A DNA stretch of 62,940 bases, from NCBI GenBank assembly GCA_964373065.1, contig CAYJSJ010000004.1, positions 1 through 62,940 of the forward strand, in the 5' to 3' direction. The DNA comes from CAYJSJ01 sp964373065. GTDB taxonomy: Bacteria; Patescibacteriota; Gracilibacteria; Peribacterales; Peribacteraceae. The notes below the pieces were generated by a model that saw nothing but the letters and a program-made list of their open reading frames with translations, was not told the origin of the DNA and did no database searches. The stretch's first letter is position 1, and every line of letters starts with the position of its first letter. The translations under genes and the position numbers were made by a program. Below are positions 52,146 to 60,519 of the stretch, piece after piece.

Positions 52146-53108
52146 ATGAGTATTCTTGTAACCGGCTCCACCGCCTACGATGTCCTTCTGGGGTATGACG
52201 GTTCCTTCGCAGACGCCATCGACGCGGGTTCCCTCGACACACTTTCTGTGAGTTTCTTCTCGCCCCGTTTTGCGAAGCACCATGGCGGAACGGGCGCAAA
52301 TATTGCTTGGAATATAAAGCTGCTCGGTGGCGATCCGCTTCTTGTTTCCACTGTCGGTTCCGATGGAGCGGAGTATAAGGCGCTGCTTACGAAGCGCGGT
52401 ATCGATACTGCGTATCTGGAAGTATGCCCCGATGCCGTGACCGCGACGGCGATCATTTGTACCGATACGAGCGAACGGCAGATCGCGTTTTTCCACCCCG
52501 GAGCGGACGGCTTGGGGACGTTTCCGGATCTCACAGATCGCCGCAAAGAAATTTCTTACGCCATCGTTGCGCCCAGAAACGCACTCCTCATGATGGAAGC
52601 TGTACACCGGTGCGAGAAACTCTGCATCCCGTATCTCTTTGATCCAGGGCAACAGATCATCGCGCTGAGTAACGATGAACTGCTGTTTGGCATCCAGCAC
52701 GCTTCCGGCGTCATTACCAATTGCTACGAGTGGGAACTTCTGAGCGGGCGTCTCCATATGGCCGAAAGAGACGTTCTCGCGTTTGCATCCATGCTCATCG
52801 TAACGCGCGGCGAGCATGGAGCTCTGTGTCACACAAAGGATGGGACACTGGAAGTCGCCGCATGCAAAGCCAAGAAACTCATCAATCCCACCGGTGCGGG
52901 CGACGGCTTCCGCGCAGGGCTCCTGATGGGTATTGCAAGCGGCTGGAGCGTACGTGACGCCGTTCGTTTGGGGAATGCGGTGGGGTCCATGGTCGTCGAG
53001 ATCGAGGGAACGCTCCTCGACACGCTTGATCTGGAGGCGCTCCGAGCTCGGGCGGAGGAGACGTACGGAGAAAAATTACCATTATATAGTCAAAGCACTA
53101 AATCCTAA
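52146..53108 (+). CDS. PfkB-family carbohydrate/adenosine kinase
   Basis: 320 aa from the ATG at 52146 (MSILVTGSTAYDVLL); the ATG at 52134 gives four more residues. HHGGTGANIAWNIKLLGG and the ATP/anion-hole motif NPTGAGDGFRAGLLMG of ribokinase-like enzymes. Directly upstream of sahH, it is best read as an adenosine kinase that clears adenosine from S-adenosylhomocysteine hydrolysis. Other PfkB substrates cannot be excluded. Confidence 0.85.
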   Translation: MSILVTGSTAYDVLLGYDGSFADAIDAGSLDTLSVSFFSPRFAKHHGGTGANIAWNIKLLGGDPLLVSTVGSDGAEYKALLTKRGIDTAYLEVCPDAVTATAIICTDTSERQIAFFHPGADGLGTFPDLTDRRKEISYAIVAPRNALLMMEAVHRCEKLCIPYLFDPGQQIIALSNDELLFGIQHASGVITNCYEWELLSGRLHMAERDVLAFASMLIVTRGEHGALCHTKDGTLEVAACKAKKLINPTGAGDGFRAGLLMGIASGWSVRDAVRLGNAVGSMVVEIEGTLLDTLDLEALRARAEETYGEKLPLYSQSTKS

Positions 53109-53138
53109 ACATTAAATCCTAAACATTAAATCCTAAAC
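53101..53138. repeat. AATCCTAAAC repeat, three copies at 14-base spacing
   Basis: AATCCTAAAC at 53101, 53115 and 53129, separated by ATTA; the first copy covers the PfkB stop codon. Low-complexity tract of 130 bases before sahH. Confidence 0.6.
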
Positions 53139-53224
53139 AAATCCCAATACTCTATTTTGTACTTTGAGTTTTGAGTTTGTTTAGAATTTCGGGTTTCGTG
53201 CTTCGGATTTTTCACGAGTCCTGC

Positions 53225-53230
53225 TACTCT
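53225..53230 (+). promoter_or_regulatory. -10 element TACTCT (TGCTACTCT) of sahH
   Basis: Extended TGCTACTCT, eight bases before the ATG at 53239. Confidence 0.5.
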
Positions 53231-53238
53231 GCCGCAGC

Positions 53239-54489
53239 ATGAGTTTCGTAAAAGATCCTTCATTAGCCGCCCAAGGCATCATGAATTTGGAGATTGCCGA
53301 AAAGCGCATGGGGGCACTCATGGAAGTGCGCAAACGTTTTATCAAGCAAAAGCCCTTCAAAGGACTCACGATCGGCATGGCGTTGCATGTTACCAAAGAG
53401 ACCGGAGTGCTCGTCCGGACGCTTCGGGATGGCGGCGCGAAAGTCGCAATCACCGGCTGCAATCCGCTCTCGACACAAGATGATGTCGCCGCGGCGCTTG
53501 CAAAAGAGCAAGACATCAAGGTGTGGGCGTACAAAGGAGAGACCACCGCGGACTACTACAAGTTTCTCAACGCCGTGATCGACGAAAAGCCGCAGATTAC
53601 CATCGACGACGGGTGTGATCTGGTGACCGAAATCCACACGAAGCGTACAGATGCGCTCAAGGGAATGATCGGCGGGTGCGAGGAGACGACAACCGGCATC
53701 ATCCGCCTCCATGCGATGATCAGGGATGGTGCGCTCAAGTGCCCCATGATCGCCGTGAACGATAACAAAACAAAGCACCTCATGGATAACTACTACGGAA
53801 CGGGGCAGTCGACCTTCGACGGCATTCTGCGTTCAACAAATCTCCTGATCGCGGGGAAGACCGTCGTCATCGTCGGGTATGGGAGCTGCGGGAAGGGGGT
53901 GGCGATGCGCGCAAAGGGGCTTGGTGCGCAGGTGATTGTTACGGAGGTCGATTTCTTCGCTGCGCTGCAGGCGGCGATGGACGGGCATCGCGTGATGACG
54001 ATGGAGGAGGCGGCGCCGATCGGGGATCTCTTTGTCACAGTTACGGGGAACTTCCACGTTATCCGCATGGAGCACATGGAACAGATGCGCGATGGCTCGG
54101 TGCTCTGCAACTCCGGTCACTTCGATAACGAAATTGATCTCAAATCTCTCGGGAAAAAAGCGAAAAGCAAGCGCAGAGTTCGCCATTACCTGGATGAATA
54201 TGTTCTGAACGGAAAGGTGATCTACATCGCAGGGGAAGGACGGCTCGTCAACCTCGCATCTGCAGAAGGCCACCCGAGCGAAGTGATGTCGCTTTCCTTC
54301 TGCGGGCAAGCGCTCGCGTGCGAGTACCTCGTGAAGCACAAAGGAAAGCTCAAAAACGAGGTGATCACGCTGCCGTCGGCAATCGACGAGGAGATCGCGG
54401 GACTGCAGCTCGCTGCCATGGGGCTTTCCATCGACACCCTCACAAAAGAACAGAAGAAGTATCTTGCTTCGTGGCAGGAGGGGACGTAG
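53239..54489 (+). CDS. sahH: Adenosylhomocysteinase
   Basis: 416 aa, the short bacterial/archaeal form. GYGSCGKGVAMRAKGLGAQV (NAD motif), IDDGCDLVTEIH, GCEETTTGIIR, NSGHFDNEIDL and the GEGRLVNLASAEGHPSEVM block. It splits S-adenosylhomocysteine to adenosine and homocysteine, relieving product inhibition of methyltransferases. Preceded by the adenosine-kinase-like gene. A terminator follows at 54521-54551. Confidence 0.97.
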   Translation: MSFVKDPSLAAQGIMNLEIAEKRMGALMEVRKRFIKQKPFKGLTIGMALHVTKETGVLVRTLRDGGAKVAITGCNPLSTQDDVAAALAKEQDIKVWAYKGETTADYYKFLNAVIDEKPQITIDDGCDLVTEIHTKRTDALKGMIGGCEETTTGIIRLHAMIRDGALKCPMIAVNDNKTKHLMDNYYGTGQSTFDGILRSTNLLIAGKTVVIVGYGSCGKGVAMRAKGLGAQVIVTEVDFFAALQAAMDGHRVMTMEEAAPIGDLFVTVTGNFHVIRMEHMEQMRDGSVLCNSGHFDNEIDLKSLGKKAKSKRRVRHYLDEYVLNGKVIYIAGEGRLVNLASAEGHPSEVMSLSFCGQALACEYLVKHKGKLKNEVITLPSAIDEEIAGLQLAAMGLSIDTLTKEQKKYLASWQEGT

Positions 54490-54520
54490 AAATCAATTTT
54501 TGCGTTCTATCCCATTCTTG

Positions 54521-54551
54521 GGCTTTCAAAAGCCGATCGGCTGCTTTTTTT
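54521..54551 (+). terminator. Rho-independent terminator after sahH
   Basis: GGCTTTCAAAAGCC hairpin and the palindrome AGCCGATCGGCT, followed by a GCTTTTTTT run (54543-54551), 30-60 bases after the sahH stop. Confidence 0.7.
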
Positions 54552-54656
54552 CATGATCCCCTTCGTTCTGCCCAGTGGATTTGAAGGCTGCTACGAAGCA
54601 AGCTATCTGAAGGGAATTGTTTTCAGAATGCCAAAAAACGAGGTGCTACGAAGTTA

Positions 54657-54684
54657 TTGACATTGTCATGAATCGTCTTAGAAT
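54657..54684 (+). promoter_or_regulatory. Promoter with -35 TTGACA and -10 TAGAAT
   Basis: TTGACA (54657-54662), 16 bases, TAGAAT (54679-54684). The ATG at 54685 directly follows the -10 and cannot be used; the ATG at 54718 is the likely start. Confidence 0.7.
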
Positions 54685-54717
54685 ATGCGCAACTTCTATT
54701 TCTTTTGTTCCTTAGCT

Positions 54718-54981
54718 ATGGAAAATGGACAAATCCTCGCTGCGAGCGCGACACCCGATTCAGTCGCTATCAATACAGCTTACGGTACGACGCGTGTTCC
54801 TTATGTGGAGGCTCCCGATGCGATGGTTGATGACGCGCAGAAAACTACGCAAGAAGCGATGCCAGCGTGGCTAATGCAGGAAGCTTCGGAGGACTCCGGT
54901 ATATACGATGGTATAAAGATTGATGGCTTCAAGACTGGGTCCAAACATTCGATGAGAGGTGGCGTCAAGCAATGGAAATAA
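54718..54981 (+). CDS. Small hypothetical protein
   Basis: 87 aa from the ATG at 54718 (MENGQILAASATPDSV), about 33 bases after a near-consensus promoter. Acidic in the middle (EAPDAMVDDAQK, EASEDSGIYDGIKID) and basic at the C terminus (KTGSKHSMRGGVKQWK). No signal peptide or membrane segment. I recognise no family. The strong promoter argues it is expressed. Confidence 0.5.
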   Translation: MENGQILAASATPDSVAINTAYGTTRVPYVEAPDAMVDDAQKTTQEAMPAWLMQEASEDSGIYDGIKIDGFKTGSKHSMRGGVKQWK

Positions 54982-54982
54982 G

Positions 54983-54988
54983 TATTCT
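54983..54988 (+). promoter_or_regulatory. -10 element TATTCT of the 55002 gene
   Basis: TATTCT, 13 bases before the ATG at 55002. Confidence 0.35.
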
Positions 54989-55001
54989 TCCCCCCTTTTT
55001 T

Positions 55002-55181
55002 ATGAGTACAGTATCAAAAGATTGTGAGCGGAATCTCCGCGATCATGGGTATCGAAATCCTGAGCAAGTATTGGAAGCAACATCACATGATCAGCAGCAC
55101 AAATTATATCTTCAGAAATTAAAAGATAACTTCGAGTTCTGTATGCATGAGTGGCTTAAGGGGAATCTGTCCTGTCCTTGA
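55002..55181 (+). CDS. Small hypothetical protein
   Basis: 59 aa from the ATG at 55002 (MSTVSKDCERNLRDHGYR). A longer version from 54972 would overlap the previous gene. Likely helical and mildly basic; no membrane segment or motif that I know. It follows the 54718 gene by 20 bases. Low confidence as a gene. Confidence 0.4.
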   Translation: MSTVSKDCERNLRDHGYRNPEQVLEATSHDQQHKLYLQKLKDNFEFCMHEWLKGNLSCP

Positions 55182-55206
55182 TAGGAAATCGCGTGTGGAT
55201 CACTGA

Positions 55207-55212
55207 TACAAT
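55207..55212 (+). promoter_or_regulatory. -10 element TACAAT (TGATACAAT) of polX
   Basis: Extended TGATACAAT, six bases before the GTG at 55219. Confidence 0.5.
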
Positions 55213-55218
55213 GGCGTT

Positions 55219-56172
55219 GTGGAAAACAATCTTGTGATCGCAGGAAAGCTCCGCCAGATCGCCTCGCTCCTCGCTGAGCAAGGCATCGAGTTCAAGCCTG
55301 CGGCCTACCGCCGCGCGGCGCAGGTGATAGAAGAATTACCCAATGATGTGTCCACGTACGGCGATGCAAAGGAACTGAAGAAACTCCCCGGCATCGGCGA
55401 TGCGATTGCGGCGAAAATCTTGGAATACCTGAACACCGGAGAAATCGCACTCCTCAAAAACTTGCGTGCGGAACTTGGAGGAATTTCCGCGGATCTTCTG
55501 GACGTGGAGGGACTCGGCCCCAAGCGCGTGCGGCAGCTGCAGGATGCGCTTGGCATCAAGACCGTTTCGCAGCTGATAGATGCGGCTAAGCGCGGGAAGC
55601 TCCGATCGCTTCCACGGTGGGACGAGAAGAGCGAGAAGAAGGTATGGGAGAATGCGAAGCGCGTGGGAGAACGCGTGAAACGGTATCCGCGCGCAGAAGT
55701 GAAGGATGATGTGGAGTTGGTTATTGAAACGATACGGAAGGTTGGGAAGAAGGTTGGGAAGGTTGGGGTTGCGGGATCGTTTCGGCGGGAGAAGGAAACA
55801 GTGGGGGATATCGACATTCTCGCTGTCACAGACTCTGCGCAAGAGGTCGCCGATGCCATTGCCAAGCTTCCGATTGTGCGCAACGTGGCTGCGCACGGAG
55901 ATACTAAGATCAGCTTCGACCTCAAAAACGGACTCCGCGTCGATGTGCGGCTCGTTCGTCGCGATCAGTGGGGTGCCGCGCTCCTCTACTTCACAGGTTC
56001 CAAAGAGCACAATATCGCCATGCGTCGCGTTGCCATCCGCAAAGGGTGGAAACTGAACGAATACGGCCTCTTCGCAGGAGACACGGTTGTAGCCTCCAAG
56101 GAGGAAGAAGACATCTACAAAGCGCTGGAGCTTACGTGGCGGGAGCCGCGGGAGCGGACGGGGGCGCTCTGA
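55219..56172 (+). CDS. polX: Family X DNA polymerase without a PHP domain
   Basis: 317 aa with a GTG start at 55219 (VENNLVIAGKLRQIASLLAEQ). The N-terminal 8-kDa part and HhH motif KKLPGIGDAIAAKILE, then a second helix-hairpin region DVEGLGPKRVRQL, and the catalytic VAGSFRREKETVGDIDILAV with LRVDVRLV as the third Asp. The usual bacterial PolX carries a C-terminal PHP domain (about 570 aa); this one ends at the polymerase part. Role: gap-filling repair synthesis. Overlaps the convergent EAL-like gene by 58 bases. Confidence 0.9.
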   Translation: MENNLVIAGKLRQIASLLAEQGIEFKPAAYRRAAQVIEELPNDVSTYGDAKELKKLPGIGDAIAAKILEYLNTGEIALLKNLRAELGGISADLLDVEGLGPKRVRQLQDALGIKTVSQLIDAAKRGKLRSLPRWDEKSEKKVWENAKRVGERVKRYPRAEVKDDVELVIETIRKVGKKVGKVGVAGSFRREKETVGDIDILAVTDSAQEVADAIAKLPIVRNVAAHGDTKISFDLKNGLRVDVRLVRRDQWGAALLYFTGSKEHNIAMRRVAIRKGWKLNEYGLFAGDTVVASKEEEDIYKALELTWREPRERTGAL

Positions 56173-57041
56173 CTTTTGTGCGGGCGAAGAGATTTTTTTC
56201 CTTCGAGGATTGCCTGTGCTCTCTTAAGTGATTCGTCACGTCCTATCTGGACATAGAGGTGTGCAGGCGACAGCTGCTCCTCAGTCATGCCTTTGAGCAT
56301 CGTACGCAGGCGTGGTCCGTATTGCCCACTCGGTTCCACTCCCTCAAAGAGCAGCTCGGCTCCTTTGCCTCTTGCCAAATTCATCGCACTGACAATACGT
56401 TGTAAGCAAAGTTCATAGGTACCGTTACCATCTACCAATCCTTGTACAGTCCTATAATCCACCTTGAGCAGGGGAGTTGCGTGCGGATTAATTCTGACGA
56501 TTTCGTGGAAGTTTTGTGATGAGTGGGCTTCGGGAAAATCATCCGCAGCTCCGCGCACATTGATCATCGATCCGTCATCCAATTTTCTCCTCCCAAAGAG
56601 TTTTTCCAATGATTTTAGCCTTCCATTCTTCGGCTTTTCCATATTTTCGGTGAGCTCCACCGTAATGTCTCCGTTCTGCAAGCCGTTACGTCTCATGGAC
56701 TTCGCAAGCTTTTCTGGGAAGTCGCCAGTCTCCAAAATCTCTGTATCGATATTGATGGACATGCCCGTGCGGAATTTTCCTGCAAATTCCAGTGATAATT
56801 CCGTAAGGTGCCAATGTACTACTGGCCATATGTGCTCTGCTTTTGCTGCACGTATAAGATCGTAAGCTCCAACGAGGGATCCATCCTCTGTTTCCCCACG
56901 CGCCAAGCTTTCGAAATCGATGATTGTTTTCTGCGACGTTGGAATGCCCTTAGTGTCGAGGGGTTCAATTGCTTGCAAGTGAGGGAACACCCGTTTTTCT
57001 TCCAGTGCCTGCGTAGCCGAGAAATATTCATGGCCGTTCAT
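56115..57041 (-). CDS. EAL-like domain protein, N terminus near an assembly gap
   Basis: 308 aa from the ATG at 57041; the frame is also open for the 11 bases up to the N run, so the true start could lie in the gap. EAL signature variants: FESLAR (43-48, ESL for EAL), SINID (Asn97), VELTEN (128-133), ADDFPEAHSS (166-175), LKVDY (192-196) and FEGVEPSGQ (232-240). Most metal and catalytic positions of c-di-GMP phosphodiesterases seem present, with an insertion around 135-165. Single-domain and cytoplasmic. It may hydrolyse c-di-GMP or only bind it. Confidence 0.65.
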   Translation of the reverse strand: MNGHEYFSATQALEEKRVFPHLQAIEPLDTKGIPTSQKTIIDFESLARGETEDGSLVGAYDLIRAAKAEHIWPVVHWHLTELSLEFAGKFRTGMSINIDTEILETGDFPEKLAKSMRRNGLQNGDITVELTENMEKPKNGRLKSLEKLFGRRKLDDGSMINVRGAADDFPEAHSSQNFHEIVRINPHATPLLKVDYRTVQGLVDGNGTYELCLQRIVSAMNLARGKGAELLFEGVEPSGQYGPRLRTMLKGMTEEQLSPAHLYVQIGRDESLKRAQAILEGKKSLRPHKSQSAPVRSRGSRHVSSSAL

Positions 57042-57052
57042 CGTACCGTTCT

Positions 57053-57152
57053 NNNNNNNNNNNNNNNNNNNNNNNNNNNNNNNNNNNNNNNNNNNNNNNN
57101 NNNNNNNNNNNNNNNNNNNNNNNNNNNNNNNNNNNNNNNNNNNNNNNNNNNN
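57053..57152. other. Assembly gap (100 N)
   Basis: Exactly 100 unknown bases, the usual placeholder for a scaffold gap of unknown size. Genes on its two sides may not be adjacent in the genome. Confidence 0.99.
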
Positions 57153-57176
57153 GTTGAATTCGAGCTGAGAGCCAAA

Positions 57177-57410
57177 TCACTTCTTACTGCATTCCTTGCA
57201 GTGCATCTGACCGAATTTGAGGAGCACCATGGAGTTTATGGCGAGGGCGAGAATGGAGAGGGACCCTGTCGTGGATCCAAACGTCATGCCTCCGGTGGCA
57301 AGATGAGCGTTGTACACACCGACAATTGCGGCGATCTCGGTAATGAGGACAAGCAGCATGAGGAGCTTGCAGACGATTGCGCAACCTTTGTTGGAACAGC
57401 AGGAGATCAT
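57177..57410 (-). CDS. Small membrane protein with two helices
   Basis: 77 aa. Two hydrophobic segments (about 15-34 and 50-66) and a Cys pair near each end (MISCCSNKGC and MHCKECSKK). A good minus-strand promoter supports it: TTGAAG (57457-57462), 17 bases, TACAAT (57434-57439), then a 23-base leader. Family unknown. Confidence 0.55.
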   Translation of the reverse strand: MISCCSNKGCAIVCKLLMLLVLITEIAAIVGVYNAHLATGGMTFGSTTGSLSILALAINSMVLLKFGQMHCKECSKK

Positions 57411-57433
57411 ACGATGATGGGGGAAATACGTGC

Positions 57434-57462
57434 ATTGTACCGTTTTCTCTACTGTACTTCAA
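57434..57462 (-). promoter_or_regulatory. Minus-strand promoter, TTGAAG-17-TACAAT
   Basis: A -35 TTGAAG and -10 TACAAT with 17-base spacing upstream of the small membrane protein gene. Confidence 0.55.
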
Positions 57463-57467
57463 TTGGT

Positions 57468-57524
57468 GGGCTGCAAGACACAAGCTATAAGCAAAAGCCG
57501 CTTGTGTCTTATCGCTTATAGCCC
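57468..57524. repeat. Interleaved inverted repeats upstream of pheT
   Basis: AAGACACAAGC (57475-57485) pairs with GCTTGTGTCTT (57500-57510) and GCTATAAGC (57484-57492) pairs with GCTTATAGC (57514-57522), in the order A, B, A', B'; GGGCT/AGCCC flank both. The two stems exclude each other and could form alternative hairpins. Confidence 0.6.
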
Positions 57525-57566
57525 GCCCTTGCTCTCTTAGCCTCCTCAACGCACACTACTTCTACC

Positions 57567-59948
57567 ATGAAACTTTCCCTTGAATGGCTTGGCGATTACG
57601 TCACCTTTGCCGAGGATGACCCGCAGGCCTTCGACAAGACGCAGGCTGAAAAGATCGCCGATGCCATCACTGCGCATACCGCCGAAGTGGACGCGGTGGA
57701 AGTGCAGGGCGAACTTCTCGATCACTGCTGTGTCGGCAAAGTACTGAGGATCGAGAAGCATCCGAATGCCGATAAACTCAACCTCTGTGAAGTACTGACC
57801 GACAAAGGTGCAAAGCGCGTTGTGTGCGGAGGTACCAATCTCCGCGTCGGTATGCGCGTCGCGTTTGCGCACATTGGTGCGACGGTGAAGTGGCACGGTG
57901 AATCTTTGCAAACGCTTGCTCCTGTCAAAATTCGGGGGGAACAGAGTGAAGGAATGATTTGTGCAGCCGAAGAACTCGGTATCGGACAGCTGTTTCCGGA
58001 ATGCACCGGTCATACCATCGTCGACATGGGCAATGGCGATGCAGATGTCGGCAGGCCTCTTAAAGAAGCTCTGGGGCTCAGCGATGTTGTCTTGCATATC
58101 GATAACCATGCAATCACACATCGCGCGGATCTCTTCTCGCATATCGGCTTCGCATTCGAGTGCGTTGCCATGGGTATCGCAAAGTGGAAGAAGATGCCGG
58201 AGTTCCGTGCGCCGGAGTTCCCGAAGGAGAAGTTGCCGTTTCGGTTCCGGGTGACTGGCAACAATCTGATACCGCGGTATTGTTCCTGCTTGATCGGGTT
58301 TGATGCGCTCGGGGAAACACCCGCATACATGGCGAAGCGTTTGGCATCCCTCGGTATCCGTTCGGTCAATCTTCCCGTGGATATTACGAACTACGTCATG
58401 TGCGAAGTCGGCGTTCCCATGCACTGCTTCGATGCCGATGACATCAAAGGGGATTGTGTCGCACGCATTGCGAAAGAGGGGGAACTGCTCCGGACACTGG
58501 ACGGCAAAGTGTGGAAACTGCCGGCAGGCGCGCTCGTTTTTACCGATGATGAGGGAAATTTCGACTTGGTCGGCATCATGGGAGGGTTCCGGAGTTCCAT
58601 GAAGGACACAACGCGGCGTGCATATCTCCATGCTCTCAGCTTGGATCCCGTCCGTATTCGCAGCACCGTGATCGCAACGGGGCACCGCACCGATGCGGCG
58701 ACTATTTACGAAAAGAAGGTGCCGCACATTGCGACGGAGCTCGGGTTTTACCGTGCGTTGGAACTCTTTCTACTGCATGTTCCGGGTGCCAACATCCTCT
58801 CCGCGCCGGAAGTCTTTGGCGATAACGGTACGGCAAAGCCGATTGCGCTCTCCCTATCACACGCGCAATCAATGCTTGGCGTTGCGATCTCCGAAGCCGA
58901 AACAAAAAAGATTCTCACAGATCTTGCTTTTGAGGTTTCTGGGAAAGGCGACGCACTCACGGTCAAGCCGCCGCTCCATCGGCTCGGCGATATTTCCGGA
59001 GCGCATGACCTCGTAGAAGAAATCGGGCGCATGTACGGGTATAACGCCATCGAAGCGAGTATGCCTTCGGCCTCCATCGCCCCACCCGCACGCGATACGC
59101 GCACGCACATACTTCGCGATGCACTTGCCCGAAGCGCGTACACGGAACTTCTTCCCCTGAGTCTCGTCGGACCCGATCTCCTCCGTACGTGCGGCATCGA
59201 TCCCGCTTCCTGTGTGGAACTCCAAAACCCCATCGGGAGCGAAACAAGTCTTATGGCTCCGAGTACCCTTCCTGCACTCCTCCAGCATGCAGAGAAAAAC
59301 ATGCTTCTTGTGGAAGGTGCTTTGCGGACGTTTCATATTTCTTCCATCTTTGGAGGGCAGAGAGAAGATCATCTGGAGCTTGGTGCTCTTCTTGCCGCGC
59401 GAACGAAAACGGACATCAAAACAGACCCCTTCCTTCTCCTCAAAGAGGAGGTCTTTGAAGCGTGTTCACGTCTCGGTTACACGCTGAGAGTCGACGTCTG
59501 CCCCGCGCCGCCACCATTTGCACATGCGGGGAGATGCGCAGATCTTCGGTATGGCGACGCCACGGTCGGAACGCTCTTCGATGTTCATCCGCATGTTTTG
59601 TCCCATTTCGATCTTCCGGCACGCGCTGCAGCCGTGATACTCAATCTCACAGAGCTTCTGGCACTCTCGCCGCGCGAAGCGATCTATAGAGAGGTACCGT
59701 CCCTCCCTGCCATCACGTACGACGTGACCGTTCCCATGGATCACGGCAAGAACGCGGGCAAACTCCTCGCAAAGATTCGCGAGAGTTCTACTCTTCTCGA
59801 GTCTGCGGAAATTGCCGATCTCTATGGACAAGATACAGGCACGTACAATCTGACGCTTCGCTGTACGTACAGGGCGAAAGACCGGACCCTCACGGAGGAA
59901 GAGGCGAAGAAAGAGTTTATGAAGGTGGAGTCACTGATTGGAGTATAA
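57567..59948 (+). CDS. pheT: Phenylalanyl-tRNA synthetase beta subunit
   Basis: 793 aa. N-terminal tRNA-binding OB domain (CCVGKVLRIEKHPNADKLNLCEV, about 50-72), B3/B4 with VDITNYVMCEVGVPMHCFDAD, the B5 domain, a core synthetase-like domain with PSLPAITYDVTVPMDHGKN, and an FDX-ACB C-terminal domain. Attaches phenylalanine to tRNA-Phe together with PheS, which is not in the window. TACTTC before the ATG is a weak -10. Its stop codon lies within the TATAAT of the next gene. Confidence 0.96.
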   Translation: MKLSLEWLGDYVTFAEDDPQAFDKTQAEKIADAITAHTAEVDAVEVQGELLDHCCVGKVLRIEKHPNADKLNLCEVLTDKGAKRVVCGGTNLRVGMRVAFAHIGATVKWHGESLQTLAPVKIRGEQSEGMICAAEELGIGQLFPECTGHTIVDMGNGDADVGRPLKEALGLSDVVLHIDNHAITHRADLFSHIGFAFECVAMGIAKWKKMPEFRAPEFPKEKLPFRFRVTGNNLIPRYCSCLIGFDALGETPAYMAKRLASLGIRSVNLPVDITNYVMCEVGVPMHCFDADDIKGDCVARIAKEGELLRTLDGKVWKLPAGALVFTDDEGNFDLVGIMGGFRSSMKDTTRRAYLHALSLDPVRIRSTVIATGHRTDAATIYEKKVPHIATELGFYRALELFLLHVPGANILSAPEVFGDNGTAKPIALSLSHAQSMLGVAISEAETKKILTDLAFEVSGKGDALTVKPPLHRLGDISGAHDLVEEIGRMYGYNAIEASMPSASIAPPARDTRTHILRDALARSAYTELLPLSLVGPDLLRTCGIDPASCVELQNPIGSETSLMAPSTLPALLQHAEKNMLLVEGALRTFHISSIFGGQREDHLELGALLAARTKTDIKTDPFLLLKEEVFEACSRLGYTLRVDVCPAPPPFAHAGRCADLRYGDATVGTLFDVHPHVLSHFDLPARAAAVILNLTELLALSPREAIYREVPSLPAITYDVTVPMDHGKNAGKLLAKIRESSTLLESAEIADLYGQDTGTYNLTLRCTYRAKDRTLTEEEAKKEFMKVESLIGV

Positions 59949-59949
59949 T
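59944..59949 (+). promoter_or_regulatory. -10 element TATAAT of the adenosyltransferase gene
   Basis: TATAAT nine bases before the ATG at 59959; it contains the TAA stop of pheT. Confidence 0.55.
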
Positions 59950-59958
59950 GCGATACTC

Positions 59959-60519
59959 ATGCGTCCCACACTCTCTACCACCGGCGGCGACAAGGGAAAG
60001 ACGTCGCTCTTTGGCGGGCTTCGCGTTTCCAAAGCGAGTGTTCGTTTGCATGCGTTCGGCACGGTCGACGAACTCAATGCGATTCTCGGTCTCATTCTCG
60101 CGGAAGATGAAGTTCCAAAACCGCTTCGGGATCAGCTCCATGAAATCCAGAAAGATCTCTTTTGCCTTGGAGCGGATCTTTCCACACCCATAACGAAATC
60201 AGGCGACCGCGTTGTGCGGATACAAGAGAGTGACGTCCTTCGCATAGAAGAATGGGGAGCCTTGCTCGAACAATCACTTCCTGCGCTCAAGCGTTTCATC
60301 CTCCCCAGCGGCTGTCGCGCAGCGGCGCTCCTCCACCAAGCGCGTACCGTTTGCCGTCGCGCGGAACGCTGGATGGTGCACCTTACGCAAGAGGAACCGA
60401 TCAATGACAGAGCGCTCATATACGTTAATCGCCTGAGTGATTATTTCTTTCTCGTTTCACGCGTGGTGAATAAGGCGGCGAAGACGAAGGAGGTAGAGTG
60501 GATTCCGCGGGAGAAATAG
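59959..60519 (+). CDS. PduO-type cob(I)alamin adenosyltransferase
   Basis: 186 aa from the ATG at 59959 (MRPTLSTTGGDKGKTSL), chosen by the TATAAT nine bases upstream. The ATP-binding loop TTGGDKGKTSLFGG, the SVRLHAFGTVDELNAILG segment and the C-terminal YVNRLSDYFFLVSRVVN are family hallmarks. It makes adenosylcobalamin, probably for a B12-dependent enzyme such as class II ribonucleotide reductase, none of which is visible here. Confidence 0.93.
   Translation: MRPTLSTTGGDKGKTSLFGGLRVSKASVRLHAFGTVDELNAILGLILAEDEVPKPLRDQLHEIQKDLFCLGADLSTPITKSGDRVVRIQESDVLRIEEWGALLEQSLPALKRFILPSGCRAAALLHQARTVCRRAERWMVHLTQEEPINDRALIYVNRLSDYFFLVSRVVNKAAKTKEVEWIPREK

Noticed and set aside
57468..57524. H-type pseudoknot
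   Set aside because: The loops between the stems (0 and 3 bases) are too short to cross an 11-base-pair stem; alternative hairpins fit better.
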